This document shows positions 48,707 to 61,960 of a stretch of 64,000 nucleotides of DNA, in pieces. The notes beneath the pieces were generated by a model. That model had not been told where the DNA came from. It did no database searches and worked only from the letters and a program-made list of their open reading frames with translations. Where the stretch lies: positions 62,001 to 126,000 of the forward strand of contig NW_001799638.1 in assembly GCF_000165425.1 (NCBI RefSeq). Reading direction: 5' to 3'. Numbering within the stretch: position 1 is the first letter of the stretch; each line of letters starts with the position of its first letter. The position numbers were made by a program, and so were the translations under genes. Origin of the DNA: Paramecium tetraurelia. Its lineage: Eukaryota; Ciliophora; Oligohymenophorea; Peniculida; Parameciidae.

Positions 48707-48734
48707 ATAAACTTTATATTTATTATTTTATGAA

Positions 48735-50411
48735 TCAACCCTCATAGTATGGTTAAGCATATCCACCCAAAGTGCTTCTCTTCCATGATCTATTGTAATG
48801 AGCAACGGCATCTAACAAGTGAGTTGGTCCCCAAACGACAACAGAAATATCCTATTATATTATAGTATAACAATATGATTACCTTATCCCAGAAGTGTCT
48901 AGTAGCAACTCTAGTCAAATGACCAGCATCAAGAGCAGAGATTCTTCTAGCAAATTCACTTCTTGGCACTCTTCTTCCCCAATAGCTAAATCTTACTGGA
49001 ATATAGATACAAAACTTATTAAGCAATTTCTCTTGATTATTTGGCTGAACTTTCTTAACTCAATAATTCATTAAACACTTTAGCTCTGGCTCTGAAAACT
49101 TCAACTTAGCCTACAGATGAAGCATAATCAGATAAAACCATTTGACTGATATATGCCATTTATGTTGCAAAGACTTCATTACCAATAAAGTAATTTCCAA
49201 AGAGACCTGTGTCTGAATATGCATAATAAACGCATCTTTAATATGTAACATCTGGTAATCCACCAAGGAGTGAATGCATAGTGTTATATTATCTGCTTGG
49301 AGAATTCAAATGGAATCCTGTGTGTTTGTCAGCTCTATGATCACCAATGAGTCTTTAGAAATGATGGAGAGCAAAAACATCAGGGTGGTTCCATCCTGGA
49401 GCATCAAAGAATACACCAACATTCAAGTTGGTTAATTCATCATCTTTCATTAACTAAATCATTAATCAAATGTGAATACCATAATTGATGGAGTAGCATA
49501 TGGTTTTTCGGAATTAGGTACTTCAGTGGGAGCAGATGTACCTAATCCTTTGAAGGCTTTATTGACTGCAGAAACCAAATCTTCATGGTTAACATTACCA
49601 GCAGCTGAGACGATGACATTGGGTGCAACAAAATTGGCTTTGTGGAATTATCTTATTTATTCTTCTGTAACATTTGGAATATTATCTCTAATTCCTGCTG
49701 TTGGTTAACCAAGATAATGATCTCTGTAATTTGTATAATGAGCAGCCTCAGCAACTACTTTGTATTAATCATTGATGCTAACTGATTCTCGATATATTCC
49801 TTCTCTTTCAGCTTCAATTTGAGCTGGGGAATATAAAGAATTTGTCAAAATGTCTCCCAAAAAGGAAACTGCTCTCTCAAGTTCATTTGGCAAGAAAGTG
49901 AGAGTGTAAGTCTATAATTCTCTGCCTTATTTAACTTTTAAAGACCCTCCCAAGTAATCGATTTCTGCTTCAACTTATTCTCTTGATTTTGTTGTTGTAC
50001 CCTAGCATATACATTATTCCTACTCTTAAATTTAATTTTGAAATGAAGTTTGATACTCCAGAACTTTCTAAGGTTTCAAATCTTGATCCTGCTTTTACAG
50101 CTACTGTAATTGAAGCTAATGGTGAATTGTATAATTCAGACACCACTCTGAGACCATTATCTAATTGAGTCAAGGCTTAAGCTCAACATATAATGCGTAC
50201 CTGAAGGTCTATCGTATTTCAAGGCCTCAGGTATTTCCCCTGTTGGCAATTCTCCAAAGTCCACTAATGCTGATTTAGAAAATTGCAATTGGAAATTTCT
50301 CTCCACTTTAGTCTATTGAGCTTAAGTTGTAGGGGCTTTCTTTCCTGATAAGCTTTCAGCTGTGCAAAATTGAGCTAATTTGCGCAGAGAATTCAATCTG
50401 TTCCTAAACAT
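48735..50411 (-). CDS. MPP-beta / cytochrome bc1 core 1-like protein, zinc site lost
   Basis: About 490 residues, M16 metallopeptidase family. A presequence-like start (MFRNRLNSLRKLAQFCTAES) precedes the first M16 domain: LTQLDNGLRVVSELYNSPLA, SITVAVKAGSRFETLESSG, then LPNELERAVSFLGDILTNSL and IYRESVSINDQYKVVAEAAH. The second domain includes LNVGVFFDAPGWNHPDVFAL, YNTMHSLLGGLPDVTYQRCV and VPRSEFARRISALDAGHLTR. Introns include 25 nt (50188-50212 area), 22 nt, 26 nt and 31 nt (48860s). The protease motif HxxEH is replaced: the segment after SSGVS is NFISKLNLRG. Family knowledge says active beta-MPP needs these residues, so this is more likely a structural core subunit of complex III. It ends LGGYAQPYYEG. 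Confidence 0.9.
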
Positions 50412-50628
50412 ATCTCAATTAATTTATTTATATTTCAAATAGGATTATTATTAAGACATCAATATTCTTTAATACCATAATTACTTATGATGTTCTCTTG
50501 AACAGAATTAAATTTCTAAATTTCATTGAAAGAATGTTATTTATTTCTATTATAATTGTGAAGCTTTAAAATAAATGTTTGCCTATCTATATGAATTAAA
50601 AACTCAGATCATTTCATTTGTTTTTCTT

Positions 50629-51138
50629 TCAATCGGTGGTGATAAATGCTCTTTGATCTAAAATAAACATATTAAATACCTTTAATTAAAGCGCTATATT
50701 AGGCTGCTAATAATATTATTAGATTAGGAATATCTAAATATTCAGCTGTCGTAAGCAATTCCAAGACCTTCTTCTCATCTATCATTTCTTTGAATAACTC
50801 TTTAAATTGTTCTGAATTTTTTAAACTAAAAGATTAATTTTTCAATATTACTCTTCCATAGATCCGATATTATCCTCTTTGTCTTTAAATATTTCTTTCA
50901 TTTAAGCAAGAAAGTGACACAGATTATCAAATTCTTCTTCTGTCGTATCCAATTCTATAGATTCTTGATTTTTGTTCAAATCATAAATCATTTAAAGGAA
51001 TTAGGAATATTTGAAGGCAACACTCTCTAAAATATTTTTACTTTCGGATTTATTGCTAAATTTCACTTGAAAATCATTTAAATTCGTCTCTTCAATTCTT
51101 TTAGAGATTTAATTGTTTTATTAATTATTTTATTTCAT
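50629..51138 (-). CDS. SKP1-like protein
   Basis: About 155 residues. It starts MKQNNQQNNQISKRIEETNL, then DFQVKFSNKSESKNILESVA, matching the SKP1 N-terminal BTB/POZ strand-helix. A 26-nt intron (GTAATA...TTTAG, about 50835-50860) leads to KNSEQFKELFKEMIDEKKVL and the diagnostic ELLTTAEYLDIPNLIILLAA, the equivalent of SKP1's LAANYLDIKGLLDV. A 22-nt intron near the end gives IKDQRAFITTD. SKP1 bridges CUL1 and F-box proteins in SCF ubiquitin ligases; elongin C has the same fold. The sequence is divergent and its last F-box-binding helices look shortened. A second SKP1-like gene is at 61961. Confidence 0.75.
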
Positions 51139-51944
51139 GTTCTTTCAGCATCATTAAATGAGCTAAGAAATAGTTAGTAATTCTCTGAAGTATAAGAGTT
51201 TCTTCATTTAAGCATTATTCTATTGAAATATAATATATATTTTTGAAAAATAGATATCTTAAATATTGTTTTATGCAATAATAATATTTCTAAACAAGAA
51301 TTTATTAATATTTCAAGTAAAATGCTTACTTAATGAAAATATTGATGATTAGTAAAACAGCATATTAAAAAGAATAATTATTTACGCTTAGGTTGTAAGT
51401 AATCTAATATCTTTGACTGCATTGATAATAATTAATCTTGTGAAGAGATTCAATTGATTACCGAACCTAAAATACAAATTCATTTAAAGAATTGCATACA
51501 ACACTCAAATTCGATTTAATTCTTAATTGATATTAGAATTTATTTTAATTAAAGAAAAAATGTATTTTGAACTATCAAATAAGTTTTAATAGATATATTA
51601 ATTCAAATATATAAATATTAAAAAGTCTCTAGCTTAAAATAATATCATAGTGGTTTTAGTAATTGAAATTTAAAAACTATTTGTTATGATTTTAATAATA
51701 ATTCTTGATAGAGTATTTAACCCAAAAATAATTAATACTATACATAAATATCCTTTAATTTGAATATGCAATATTGCTGTTAAGAAAACCTATAGTAGAC
51801 TATATAAAATTTAAATTATCATACTAAATTAAGAATGGCAATGAAGTTTTTTCACTAGATAATTCAGAATCAGCTATTAAATTTAAAATTCGTGAGTGAT
51901 CAAATAAAAATCAAACTAATTGGAGTTATTATCCACTGTCTTAT
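51139..51944. other. Intergenic, very AT-rich
   Basis: About 800 bases with no supportable gene on either strand. Poly-A/T tracts and TA-rich runs dominate. No RNA gene, repeat family or telomere-like sequence seen. Confidence 0.5.
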
Positions 51945-53933
51945 TCAATATTATAGTTTTTGACACTCATTACAAGAACATTAATCTTGAATGTTTAAGT
52001 ATATTTGATGAGGAGAATAAAAATCGACAATCGAGGGTTTGAACTATTTTTTTCGGAACTCATTTTTTTTTATACCACTATCAATATCTTTAAGGTTATT
52101 GTTATAATTAACAAATTAATGTGGTATTCTAGGTTTAGTTTTTTAATGCATTTCATCAATTTCCTATTTTGTGTACGAGTTTTTGAACTTGCTGTTGGAT
52201 TTTTCTGTAATACTTCTAAAACCACTTTCGTGAAGAAATAAAGGAGGAATGTATGCACTTTTTAAATTAATAATTGACTTTTTATCAGCTAAACTAGTAA
52301 AATCAGATATTTTTCTTTGATTTTAATTTGGACTTCCACTATTTGATTGATTAAGCCTAACCATAGGACTGTCAAATCCACTTAAATATAATTATTAAAA
52401 ATACTATAATGAATTGAATCTAAAAGATGATTCCTTATTTATTATTTCACTACTTTCAGGGATGAATATAGAACGCTGTTATTAATTCATAGGATGTTCG
52501 TCAATATCTTGAAACATATCATCATGAATTTACAAAATAACTTCATTTAAAAAGTCGAAAGGCAGTTCCCCATACTCTTCATTTTTGAGAATTATTAATT
52601 AATTAATATTTTCACAAGAATGGCTTTTAAGACCAATTTTTTTTTTATTTTTTTTTCGATCAGCCAGAATTCTAAAAATACATTTTTATTTGTTTGCTTT
52701 AACAGATACAGTTTAATTTAATGGGCTTTCATTTTTTTCTTAATCAGAATCTTGGATTAAATTTCTGAAAATGTTAGTGATTTAAATCTTCTTTTTGGCT
52801 CTCATCAATTTATCATAGAGATTAGCCTTAACTAATAAAACATTCTGTTTAGTAAGTCTTGGCGAATTTAAATTATCAAGAAGTTAATCTGCATCATCAT
52901 TTACTGACAGAAATAATCTTTTCAAATCTTTTGTAAGTTCCTTTGCCATCTTATTGCTTTTATTTAATAAATCTTAGATCTCTTTATTTCTTTCTTCAAT
53001 AATTTGTAACCTTTGATTAAAGAAACTGAATTCTTTATTCTTTATTGAATCTCTCCTACCAGATCTCATGCTCTTTTTAAGTAAGCTAATCTATTCAGCC
53101 TCTTTTTTACTCCCATAAAGTTCTTAAAATTCAATATTGAGAATTGCCACTGGCAGTGAGAAGATAACTGTATTGGCCATTAATGCCATAATGCAAGTTA
53201 CTATTATACCAATAATAGACTTTGGAACATAATCTCCATATCCAACAGTTGTCATTGTGACAATCCCTAACCAAACTGCATTTTCTATTTCTAAATCATT
53301 CTCTGTATGCTCTGAATAATATAATACTATGGCATAAGCAAGAGTTATTTATAAAAAGGCTATGATTAAGAAGTAAAACTGAGAAATGCAATCTGCTACA
53401 CTTTTATACAGAATGTCTACTCCTTTCAAATATCTCTTTATTTTTAATATTCTTATCACTTTAAACAATTTCAAAATTCTAAATCCATTTAATGCAGTTT
53501 TACCATACATCAATGAAATTATACTAAGTGGAGCTATTGATAACAGATCTATCATTAATTATTAATCTACCTATAATATTCATATGCTAATATAAAAATG
53601 CCTTTAAGGGATACCCATATACAGTATAAGTCGACAATCGAAGTAAATATTCAATAGCAAAAACAACAAAAATAAGGATTTCACAATTATTGCTTAAATC
53701 ATTATAGGTTTAATTACTAGTTCAGAATAATGTATATACTTGTCAAATAGCGAATCACAAAGTATTTAAACTTAAGATAGCAAAATAGTAAAACAAATAA
53801 TAAATTATATTAATCCCGCTAATCTACTTGATGAAGGATCTTCTAATAAGATAAATAATATTTTTCTAAATTAGTTCAACTATTCTTTGAAATCGTTAAT
53901 CCTAACCTAGATATCTTTTGGTGGTACATGCAT
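51945..53933 (-). CDS. Voltage-gated potassium channel
   Basis: About 635 residues, six-helix K+ channel. It starts MHVPPKDIQVRINDFKEQLN. S1 is LAGLIQFIICFTILLSQV; S2 EILIFVVFAIEYLLRL; S3 NIIDLLSIAPLSIISLMY. S4 is GFRILKLFKVIRILKIKRYL with a basic residue at every third position. S5 is FYFLIIAFLQITLAYAIVLY; the pore is VTMTTVGYGDYVPKSIIG with the TVGYGD selectivity filter; S6 CIMALMANTVIFSLPVAILN. Introns: 23 nt (GTATAT...ACTAG, near 53728) and 22 nt (GTAGAT...GATAG, near 53555). The ~330-residue C-terminus is charged with a coiled coil (FFNQRLQIIEERNKEIQDLL) and disordered parts; I see no cyclic-nucleotide-binding domain. Paramecium uses many such channels to control ciliary beating; the particular current is unknown. 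Confidence 0.92.
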
Positions 53934-54784
53934 AATATAAATTTAATCTAATAATATAAAAATTAATTGAAAAATTTATCTTCACTAATTTTAATCCTGT
54001 AGAGTGTTTCGATGCATACTCACAAGTTGATTAAGCAACTAATTACTAAATTATTTTTCTTTATACTTACAGATAAAATTCTGTAGCAATTTTCAAAAAT
54101 CAAAAGAAACGATTTAGAATTAAATTTTAATAAATTAAGAAACTCTTGTGTTTATGATAATTTATAAATATAAAACTCAATTTAAGTTAAGTAATTAAGA
54201 ATTTTAATTAATTCTTAGCCTAAAATAAGAATTAATATAATGAACTTTAATAAAACACTTCACATAATAATTATATTAGAAGATATTAATGTATCAAAAA
54301 CTTTATAAAAATTAAAAGAATAAAGTCATTAGTTTTTTGAAGATTTAAATATCAACAACAAAAGGAATTAAAAATTATACAAGAGATGATTGATCACTCT
54401 TAATTAATTTATATCTACGAATTCAATTTTAGATACTTATTAGATTATTTTTAGGTATTATTTATTATGAATTAGTTATATTTGATTTATTAATCTATTA
54501 TATTCTATAAGGAATAGAAACAATACACATTTTTAGTTAAGACAGTCATCTTTAAAAACCTAAGAGCTTTTATGTATTGATTATTCATGAATTCTTAATA
54601 ATATTATATATGAGCAATTATCTATAATCTTTTGATTTAGTATATTGATTTTGTATTAGAAAAGCATAGAAACTAATCTTTGAATGAAAATTGATAATGC
54701 TCCATATATTGGTAGGATCATAAAAATATAAGAAAATGATATATAAAAGTGGATTTCATATAATTAATATAATTATTAAAGTTA
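53934..54784. other. Intergenic, very AT-rich, divergent spacer
   Basis: About 850 bases between two divergent genes. No conserved coding frame, RNA gene or repeat recognised; composition is dominated by A and T with short homopolymers. Confidence 0.5.
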
Positions 54785-55164
54785 ATGATGACCTCGACAT
54801 AATCATAATTTAATTTCATAAGGAAACAGATTCCAAAAGCTCCTAATTCTCGATAATTCAGTAGAGAAAAGAGTTAACCAATGTTGAATCCTATTACCCC
54901 AACTGTATGAATGATGTTTATACATAAAAGGCGAAGTTTCGCATTCATCATAATAATCAGTTTTTAAGTAGAGAGAAGATGCAAAAGACTAGCAACAACT
55001 TTTTTAATAACACGGCTGAAAGTACAAAAATAACAAAAGCTTAGAATTAATCACTTCTTCGAAAACCAGAAGCTGATTATAAATAATTGATATTTGATAA
55101 AGAGGATTAAGAAGAAGAACAGCAATTCTAAGTACTTTGCTAAACTTTGGATAAAATTTTGTGA
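54785..55164 (+). CDS. Small basic protein, unknown
   Basis: About 117 residues after removing a 26-nt intron (GTATGA...TAAAAG, about 54901-54926). It starts MMTSTQSQFNFIRKQIPKAP, continues QFSREKSQPMLNPITPT and FRIHHNNQFLSREKMQKTSN, and ends QQFQVLCQTLDKIL. Ser/Gln/Asn/Lys-rich with a C-terminal acidic helix. The repeated F-SREK- element appears twice, in each exon. No family recognised. It lies about 100 bases upstream of the giant coiled-coil gene in the same orientation. Confidence 0.55.
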
Positions 55165-55262
55165 TTTTTTAGCAAAATAAAACTGTTTTTTAATTTAAAC
55201 TCAAGCTATTCATTTTTTTCATTTTGTTTTATTTAATAAATTTATTTCAAAATATTTTTATA

Positions 55263-58200
55263 ATGTACAGAAATTATGATCCAACTGCATCGCCTGCACT
55301 TTCACACTAATCCTAGGATGATTACGAATAAAAAATCAAATAATTGCTGAGAGCCAATGATAAACTTGTATGTATTGAACTCATAATTAGAATGTTGTTG
55401 TTAGAGAAGCACTTGCTGAGAATGAATAGCTAAAGGGAAACATTGATGTGCTCTACAAAGAAAATAAGGATCTTAACTAAGTCAACATTGAACTCTGTGA
55501 TTAACTTGAAAAAATAAAAAGGAATACAAGATAACATTCGATGCATGATAAACCTATAAATGATTATGAATAGGAAATCACATAATTAAAATTATTGTTA
55601 CAAGAAAAATAAAAAGAGGTTAACTCTTTTAAAATAAGATATAATGAAGACTTACAAATAAAATTGGATATTGTGGATAAAGGAATTAATGTAAGATATA
55701 TATTAAATATATATTAGTCTAATAAATTGAAATAATTGGAGGAGTAAAACTAATAGTTGATATAAGAATTAGATTTGATAACCAAAAGACTCTTAGAGAG
55801 AGATAATGCTTAAGGGAATGTTGATTATGAAGAATTATTGAGAGAAAGAGATTAAGAAATAGAAATACTAACTTAATAAATCATCCAAATTTCTAATAAT
55901 AAATAAGTCAAACAATTTGATCCAAGCAGCGAAAAGAAACAAATAACTGAGACTGAGGAATATTATGGTTAAATAATAAAAGAATTATAAGAGAAAATCG
56001 AATAATTAAGAATAATAGTTATAGAGAAAGATGATTAATTGAATCAAGGTTAAAATCAAAATGTGCTAATTGAGATGGAAACATTATAGGTTTAATTGGT
56101 ATAATACAAAATAGAAATAGAAGGATATAAGACTAGAATGTAATACATTCAAAACGAATTATCAGAGAAGGATCATTTAATTGAGGATTTATAGAATATT
56201 ATTAAAGATTTAACCAAAAAGCTTTAAAATAAATACCCAAATGACAATCAAAATCCTAATTAAAGAAATCCAGGAGAAGCAACAAAAAATGCTGCTGATA
56301 TTTACTAAGAAGATGAAGATAATTAAGACAATCCTGATTAGAAAGATCAAAATGAGGAGAAAGAGAAAAAGAAAAAGAAGCACGGCTTGGAGGGAGCTAA
56401 AAAAAGAGATGATGAGGATTCAACTAAAGAACTCCAAAAAATTATTGCCAATTTGAAAGCAGAAAATTAAAAACTATAATAAGAATTGAATTAAGCAATG
56501 TTCAAAATAAATCAATAAGAAGCTCTTTTAAAAGAATAAGACAAGTAACTGAATATACTAGAATTAAGAGAAAAGGAAATTAGGCAATTAAAGGATTAAT
56601 TAAATAAATAATATAAACTAGAATAAGAAAATAAATAATTAGAAAAGAAAGTTGGAGAGTTAGAATAAAGAGTTTAAGATTTAATGCTTGAACTTGAAAA
56701 CCATGATTCAGATAATAAATTGAATTAGAAAAGTTAATAAAAAAAAGAGGCTGAATACTAAAAGGCACTCTAAAAATAAAAGGATGAATTATTGGCCAAT
56801 TAAAAGAAGATAGATTAAATCAATAAGCAAATGCAAGATGAAATTAACTTTTTCGAAGATTAAATGAAAGATCTACAAGAGTCTCTTAAAGTAAAAGATC
56901 AAGAAGTTAAGAAACTCTAAGAATAAATTAAGGAGCTTACAAAATCCTTAGAGAAGAGCAATACTCAAAGTGATTAAATTGAAAAATTGCATTAAGAAGC
57001 TAATTCTTAAGCATAACAATTAGAGGAGCTCGAATAAAAAGTCTAATCATAAGAGTATGACATCAAGACTAAGGAGCAGGAAATCAAGAGACTTAAAGAA
57101 AAGAATAGGGATTTGCAATTATACTAATTAAAACTAAAAGATTATGAAGAGAATATTAATAAGTTAAAAGAAGAAATTGATAAACTTAATTAGATTGATA
57201 AGCAATAATAGGAGGATATATACAAACTAGAGTAGAGTAATAAAACTAAGGAGTATTAATTAACCAAATACTAAGAATAAACCAGAGAAATGACTAATAA
57301 AGTAAAGGAGATAAATGAAGAAAAAACAGTTGAAATGAGAAAATACTTAATACAGAATGAGGAGTTATAGGAACAGATTAGAATCCTTGAAATTGAAGTT
57401 AAAAAGCTATAGAGCAATATTTAAGGTAATTAAAGAACTCCAGAAAGAACAACAAAATTATAATAAGAATTGGATGAGTTATATGATAAATTAAATTAAT
57501 AAATAGGAGAAAATGGAGATCTTAAAATTTAAATATAACATCTTTAGACATAAATCAAATTAAAAGATTAAGATGTTAAGAAGTTATAAGAAAAACTATA
57601 AGAAGTTTAATAAGATTAAAATAAAGAAAATGATTTAATTAAGGAGATTCAAGAACTACATCAATAAATAAATAAACTTGAATAAAGTACCAAATAACTC
57701 TAAGATTAAATTAACAAATTAGAAAATCTAATTAAATAAAAAGATTAATAATTGAAAAACCATGAAAACGAAAAAGAATCTTGGAAAGATAATCTGACCA
57801 AGTTGGAAAACAAAATTGATGAATTAGAAACACAACAAATAAGAGAATTATAATAGTAAGATAAATTAAATAGAGAAACTATAAAAAAATTAGAAAATCA
57901 ATTAAAATAAAAGGAACATGAATTAAAAAAATTGTAAGATGAGAATCGATTATAATAAGAGAAGATTTCGAGTTTGGAAGCAATGATCGAACAAATTAAT
58001 GATCAATACCATACTTCTTAACAATAATTAAATGAAATTCAATTGAAATTTTAATTAACAATCAGAGAAAAGGAATTTGAAATAACTAAATTGAAATAAT
58101 AATTAGGCAGTCAGAAATCTCCTGAAATATAAGCAGAAATAGATTAATTACATCAGTAAATAATTGAGAAAGAGACAGAAATAATAAAAGCAAGGGAAGA

Positions 58201-61200
58201 TACATCAGAGTTGTAACAAAAAATAAGGAATTATGAATTAGATTTTAAGAAATTATAGGAAACTATTAAAGATTATTAAAAAAAGTAAGAAAGAATTTCT
58301 CAATTAGAAATCTTAAATAGTGAACTCAAAATAAAAGATGAAACTAATTAAGTTAAAATTGATGATCAAAATTAGACTATCAATAATTTAGAAGCTATTA
58401 TTTAATCAAAAGATTAAACTATTAAGAAATTGCAAGAATAGCAGAGAGAATTTACAAAAAAGGGCGATTAATTGATAAATATTTAAAAGAAATTGATAGA
58501 AACAGAACAGTAGTTATAGGAACATATAGAGAATGATCATCTAAATTAAGAAAGAATTAAATCTTTAGAGTAGTAAATCTCATCGAAAGATTAAGAATTG
58601 AAAAAATTAAAAGATCAAATTAAGGAAATTTAGAAAGAAAATGAAAAGCTTTAATCAAAATAGACAGAGATGGAATAATTATAATAAAAGCTAACAGAAA
58701 AATAAAGTAAAATTGAAGACTTAGAAAATTAGATTGAAGAATTATTAAAAGAAATTAAAAAAAAATCTTAGGAAAATTAACTCCTAGAAGAAAAAGCTTA
58801 GTAATTAAAAAAGTTAGAAGAAAAGTATAAGAAATAATCTAATTTGGTTGAAGAGCATAAGCAAAGTAATGACTAACTTGAAAATAAAGTGAAGTCATTG
58901 GAAGAGTAAATTCAAATAAATGATGATGAAAAATCAAGTTTAGAAAGAGAGATTGAATAGTTGAGAAAAAAGTTAGAGGATGAAAAGAAGTAGTTTGAAA
59001 ATAAATTAAATTAATAGGCAAAACAAAAGGATGAAATCATTGCAAAATTAAAAGAGAAAATCGCAGAGTTAGAAAAATTGGAGGCTGAACATTTTGAATT
59101 TACTTAAGAGGTTGAAGACTTAAAAGAAGAGTAAAAGTCTAGAAAGAATATAGAATCAAAGCTTTAAACAGAAAATAATGTTTATCAAAAATAAATTAAA
59201 TAATTAGAATAACAGATAAAATAATTGTAAGATAAATTGAAAGAAGAGGAGGAGGCTAATAAATAATTGTAAAATGAGATGGACTAAACAATGTTGAATA
59301 TCAAAGTTAAAGATGATATCATCTATAAGTTATAAGAATAAATTAAGAAGTTAGAGTTTTCTGTTAAAGAAAAAAAGGAGGAGATCAAAAAGTTCAAATA
59401 AGATATTTCAGAAAGAACTAGTCAGATTTCATAAATGGATTTGATTGATCGAGAAAAAGAGGAATTAAATGATTAAATTAGATTAAAAGAGAAGGCTGAA
59501 GAATCACTAAAATAAACCATCACAACGCTTTAATAATAAATCACAAAACTAACAAAATAAGTTTAATAATTGACTTAAGATAAAATAGAGCTTTAATCAT
59601 AAATAGATATATTAATTGATGTAGAGAATTAAATAAAACTTAAGGAGATAGAAATATAAAGATTAATGCAAATAGAGAATGATTATAATAGATAGAAAGA
59701 AAAAATTAAAACATTGGACAAGACTATTGCGGATCAAATTCAAAAAATAAAAATTTACTAAGAGTATGAAAAATAAACTATTGAGCAAATAAAAAATTAT
59801 GAGTAAGATTTAGATGAAAAAGAACAAACCATCCAAAATTTAGAACAGGAAATTTCAAAATTAAAGTAATAAATTGAGGATTATTAAAAATAAATTGCTA
59901 AAATTTCTAAGGAGAAAGAAAATGTCAGTTAAAAGGTTAAATCAACTGAAGTAAATCAATAGAAGAAATTGGATTAATTAGAGGATGAAAAACAAGAATT
60001 ACTAAATGATTTGCAATAATAAAATTCTTTAATTGAAAATTTATAGAATCAACTTAAAGTTCTTTAGGAAAACTATGATAAATTGAAGAAAGTAGAGAAA
60101 GAAAAAGAAGATATAAAAAAAACAAATGATAACATTGAAAAGAAATATAAAGATTCAATTAAGGAGTTAGAAAAAGAAATTTAAAGGTTGAAAGACGAAA
60201 TGATTAGAAAAGAGCATAACAATTCAAAGGAAATCGAATAGCAGATTGATAAAGCCTAGAAATTAAAACAATAAAACACTTAATTAGAACAAACCATTAA
60301 AAATTTATAAAATAATGAAAAGAAACTAAAATAATTAGAGGAGCAATGTAATTAAATAAATGAGAGATCTCAAGAAAAATTGAATAAAAAAGATTAAATA
60401 ATAGATGATTTACAAAAATAAATAAAAGATTTGAATGAATAAATTAATAAGTTGAATAAGATTTTAGGCAATAATTCTTAAGATGAAGGAGATGTGATTG
60501 AAGATTTTGCAGAAGATGTTGATGTAGATGATAACAAGAAAACTAAAAAGAAATACGAGAAGGAATCAAAGAATGATAAAAATGATTAGAAGAACGAATA
60601 GAAGACTGAATAGAAAACTTATCGTTAGTTGGAAAAAGAGATTGAAAAATTGACATAAGAAAATTAAAATAAAACATAGAAAATAAAAGAATTAGAAGAA
60701 TAGCTGAAGAAAAGTTAAGAGTAAAATTAAAAGGATACTTAAGAAAAATAATAAAAGAATTAAAAAGAAAACGAGTAGAATTAGACAATAAAGAAATAAG
60801 AAACAGATATTAAGAAAAAGGATGAACAAATAAAGAAGTTGTAAGAGGAGATTTAAAAAACAGAAAAAAATAATAAAGAGAAGGAATATTTAGAATAAAT
60901 AAAAGTACTTAAATAAGACATTGATAAAAAGACTGACCAAATTACTAAGTTATAGGAATAGATTCAAAAATTGCAAAAGGATGCTAATTCGTAGAAATAA
61001 AAAGATGAAAAATATAATAAAACTGAATAAGAACTAAAAAAGAAAGATGAAGAAATATCTAAATTGAAAGAAAAAATCGAAAAAGATTAAAAGGATAATA
61101 ATGACAAAAAATAGAATGAAAAGAACCAAAATGAATTAATTAAGAAACATCAAGAGGAAATCAAAAAAAAAGATGAAGAAAATTAAAAATTAAAAGAGTA

Positions 61201-61865
61201 ATCCAACGATAACAATAAATTAAAAGACTAGATATCTAAATTAGAAAAAGAGAAATCTCAAACAGATGATAAGATAAAGAAATAAGAAGATAAAATAAAA
61301 GAACTTCAAAAATAAATTGATGATTAAAAACAAAAGACTCCAACAAAAAATAGAGAAGATCCATAAGGATAATCAGATAAAAAACCAGGATAGTCAAATG
61401 ATGCTAAGCTTAAAGAATAAATCAGCAAATTAGAGAAACAAATAGATGAACTAAAGATTCATATTATATATTTGGAAAGCCTATTAAAGCAACATGGTTA
61501 TGATCCAAATAAACTCAAACCAGGAAAGACAGATCCTGACTCAAAGAATCAAACACCTAAAAAAGATGAGAATAACAATGATTATCCTGATTTGTAACAA
61601 GTCAATGTTGTCAATGTAATATTTAATATATTATTTTTAGATTAGAAGATTAATGGCAGAATATAAATATGAGAAGGATCGCTATGAGAATAAAGTAGTT
61701 CAATATACTGATGAGTTAATTAAACAAAATAATTTGGAAAAGGATGCTGAAGAAAAAATTAAATGCCTTGAGGATGATCAATTTGTTTACAATGACCCTG
61801 ACAATCAAGAACCAAAAGTATATGTAGTAAAAAATGAAGCAGGGTCGAATAAAAAAGTCAAATGA
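55263..61865 (+). CDS. Giant coiled-coil protein (~2,180 residues)
   Basis: Nearly uninterrupted heptad repeats over some 2,100 residues, built from Glu, Lys, Gln, Leu, Ile and Asn; a large share of the Gln codons are TAA/TAG. It starts MYRNYDPTASPALSHQSQDD. Introns: 23 nt (near 55369-55391), 27 nt (near 55690-55716), 25 nt (GTAATA...TTTAG, 61617-61641). Breaks in the coil include a Lys-rich linker (EKEKKKKKHGLEGAKKRDDE), an acidic patch (DVIEDFAEDVDVDDNKKTKK) and a Pro/Gly-rich hinge (KKPGQSNDAK, later LKPGKTDPDSKNQTPKKDEN). The C-terminus (RRLMAEYKYEKDRYENKVVQ) is not a canonical repeat and may be a small terminal domain. It resembles golgin-, TPR- or basal-body-type tethers by shape only; no specific family is supported. 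Confidence 0.85.
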
Positions 61866-61960
61866 ATTCTAATATGAAATAGTATATGTTTTATTGAGAA
61901 CTTTTTCATATAAAAAAATATTATAAAAATACTTAAAATTATTTGGATAGAAACTAAGAA

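Noticed and set aside
52005..52258. Open frames on both strands in 52005-52258
   Set aside because: The minus-strand reading with TAA/TAG as Gln is simply the C-terminal part of the K+ channel; the plus-strand frame is its shadow.
53690..53760. Apparent frameshift between S1 and S2 of the K+ channel
   Set aside because: A 23-nt intron (GTATAT...ACTAG) gives a continuous FDNNQTYNDLSNNCEILIF and resolves it.
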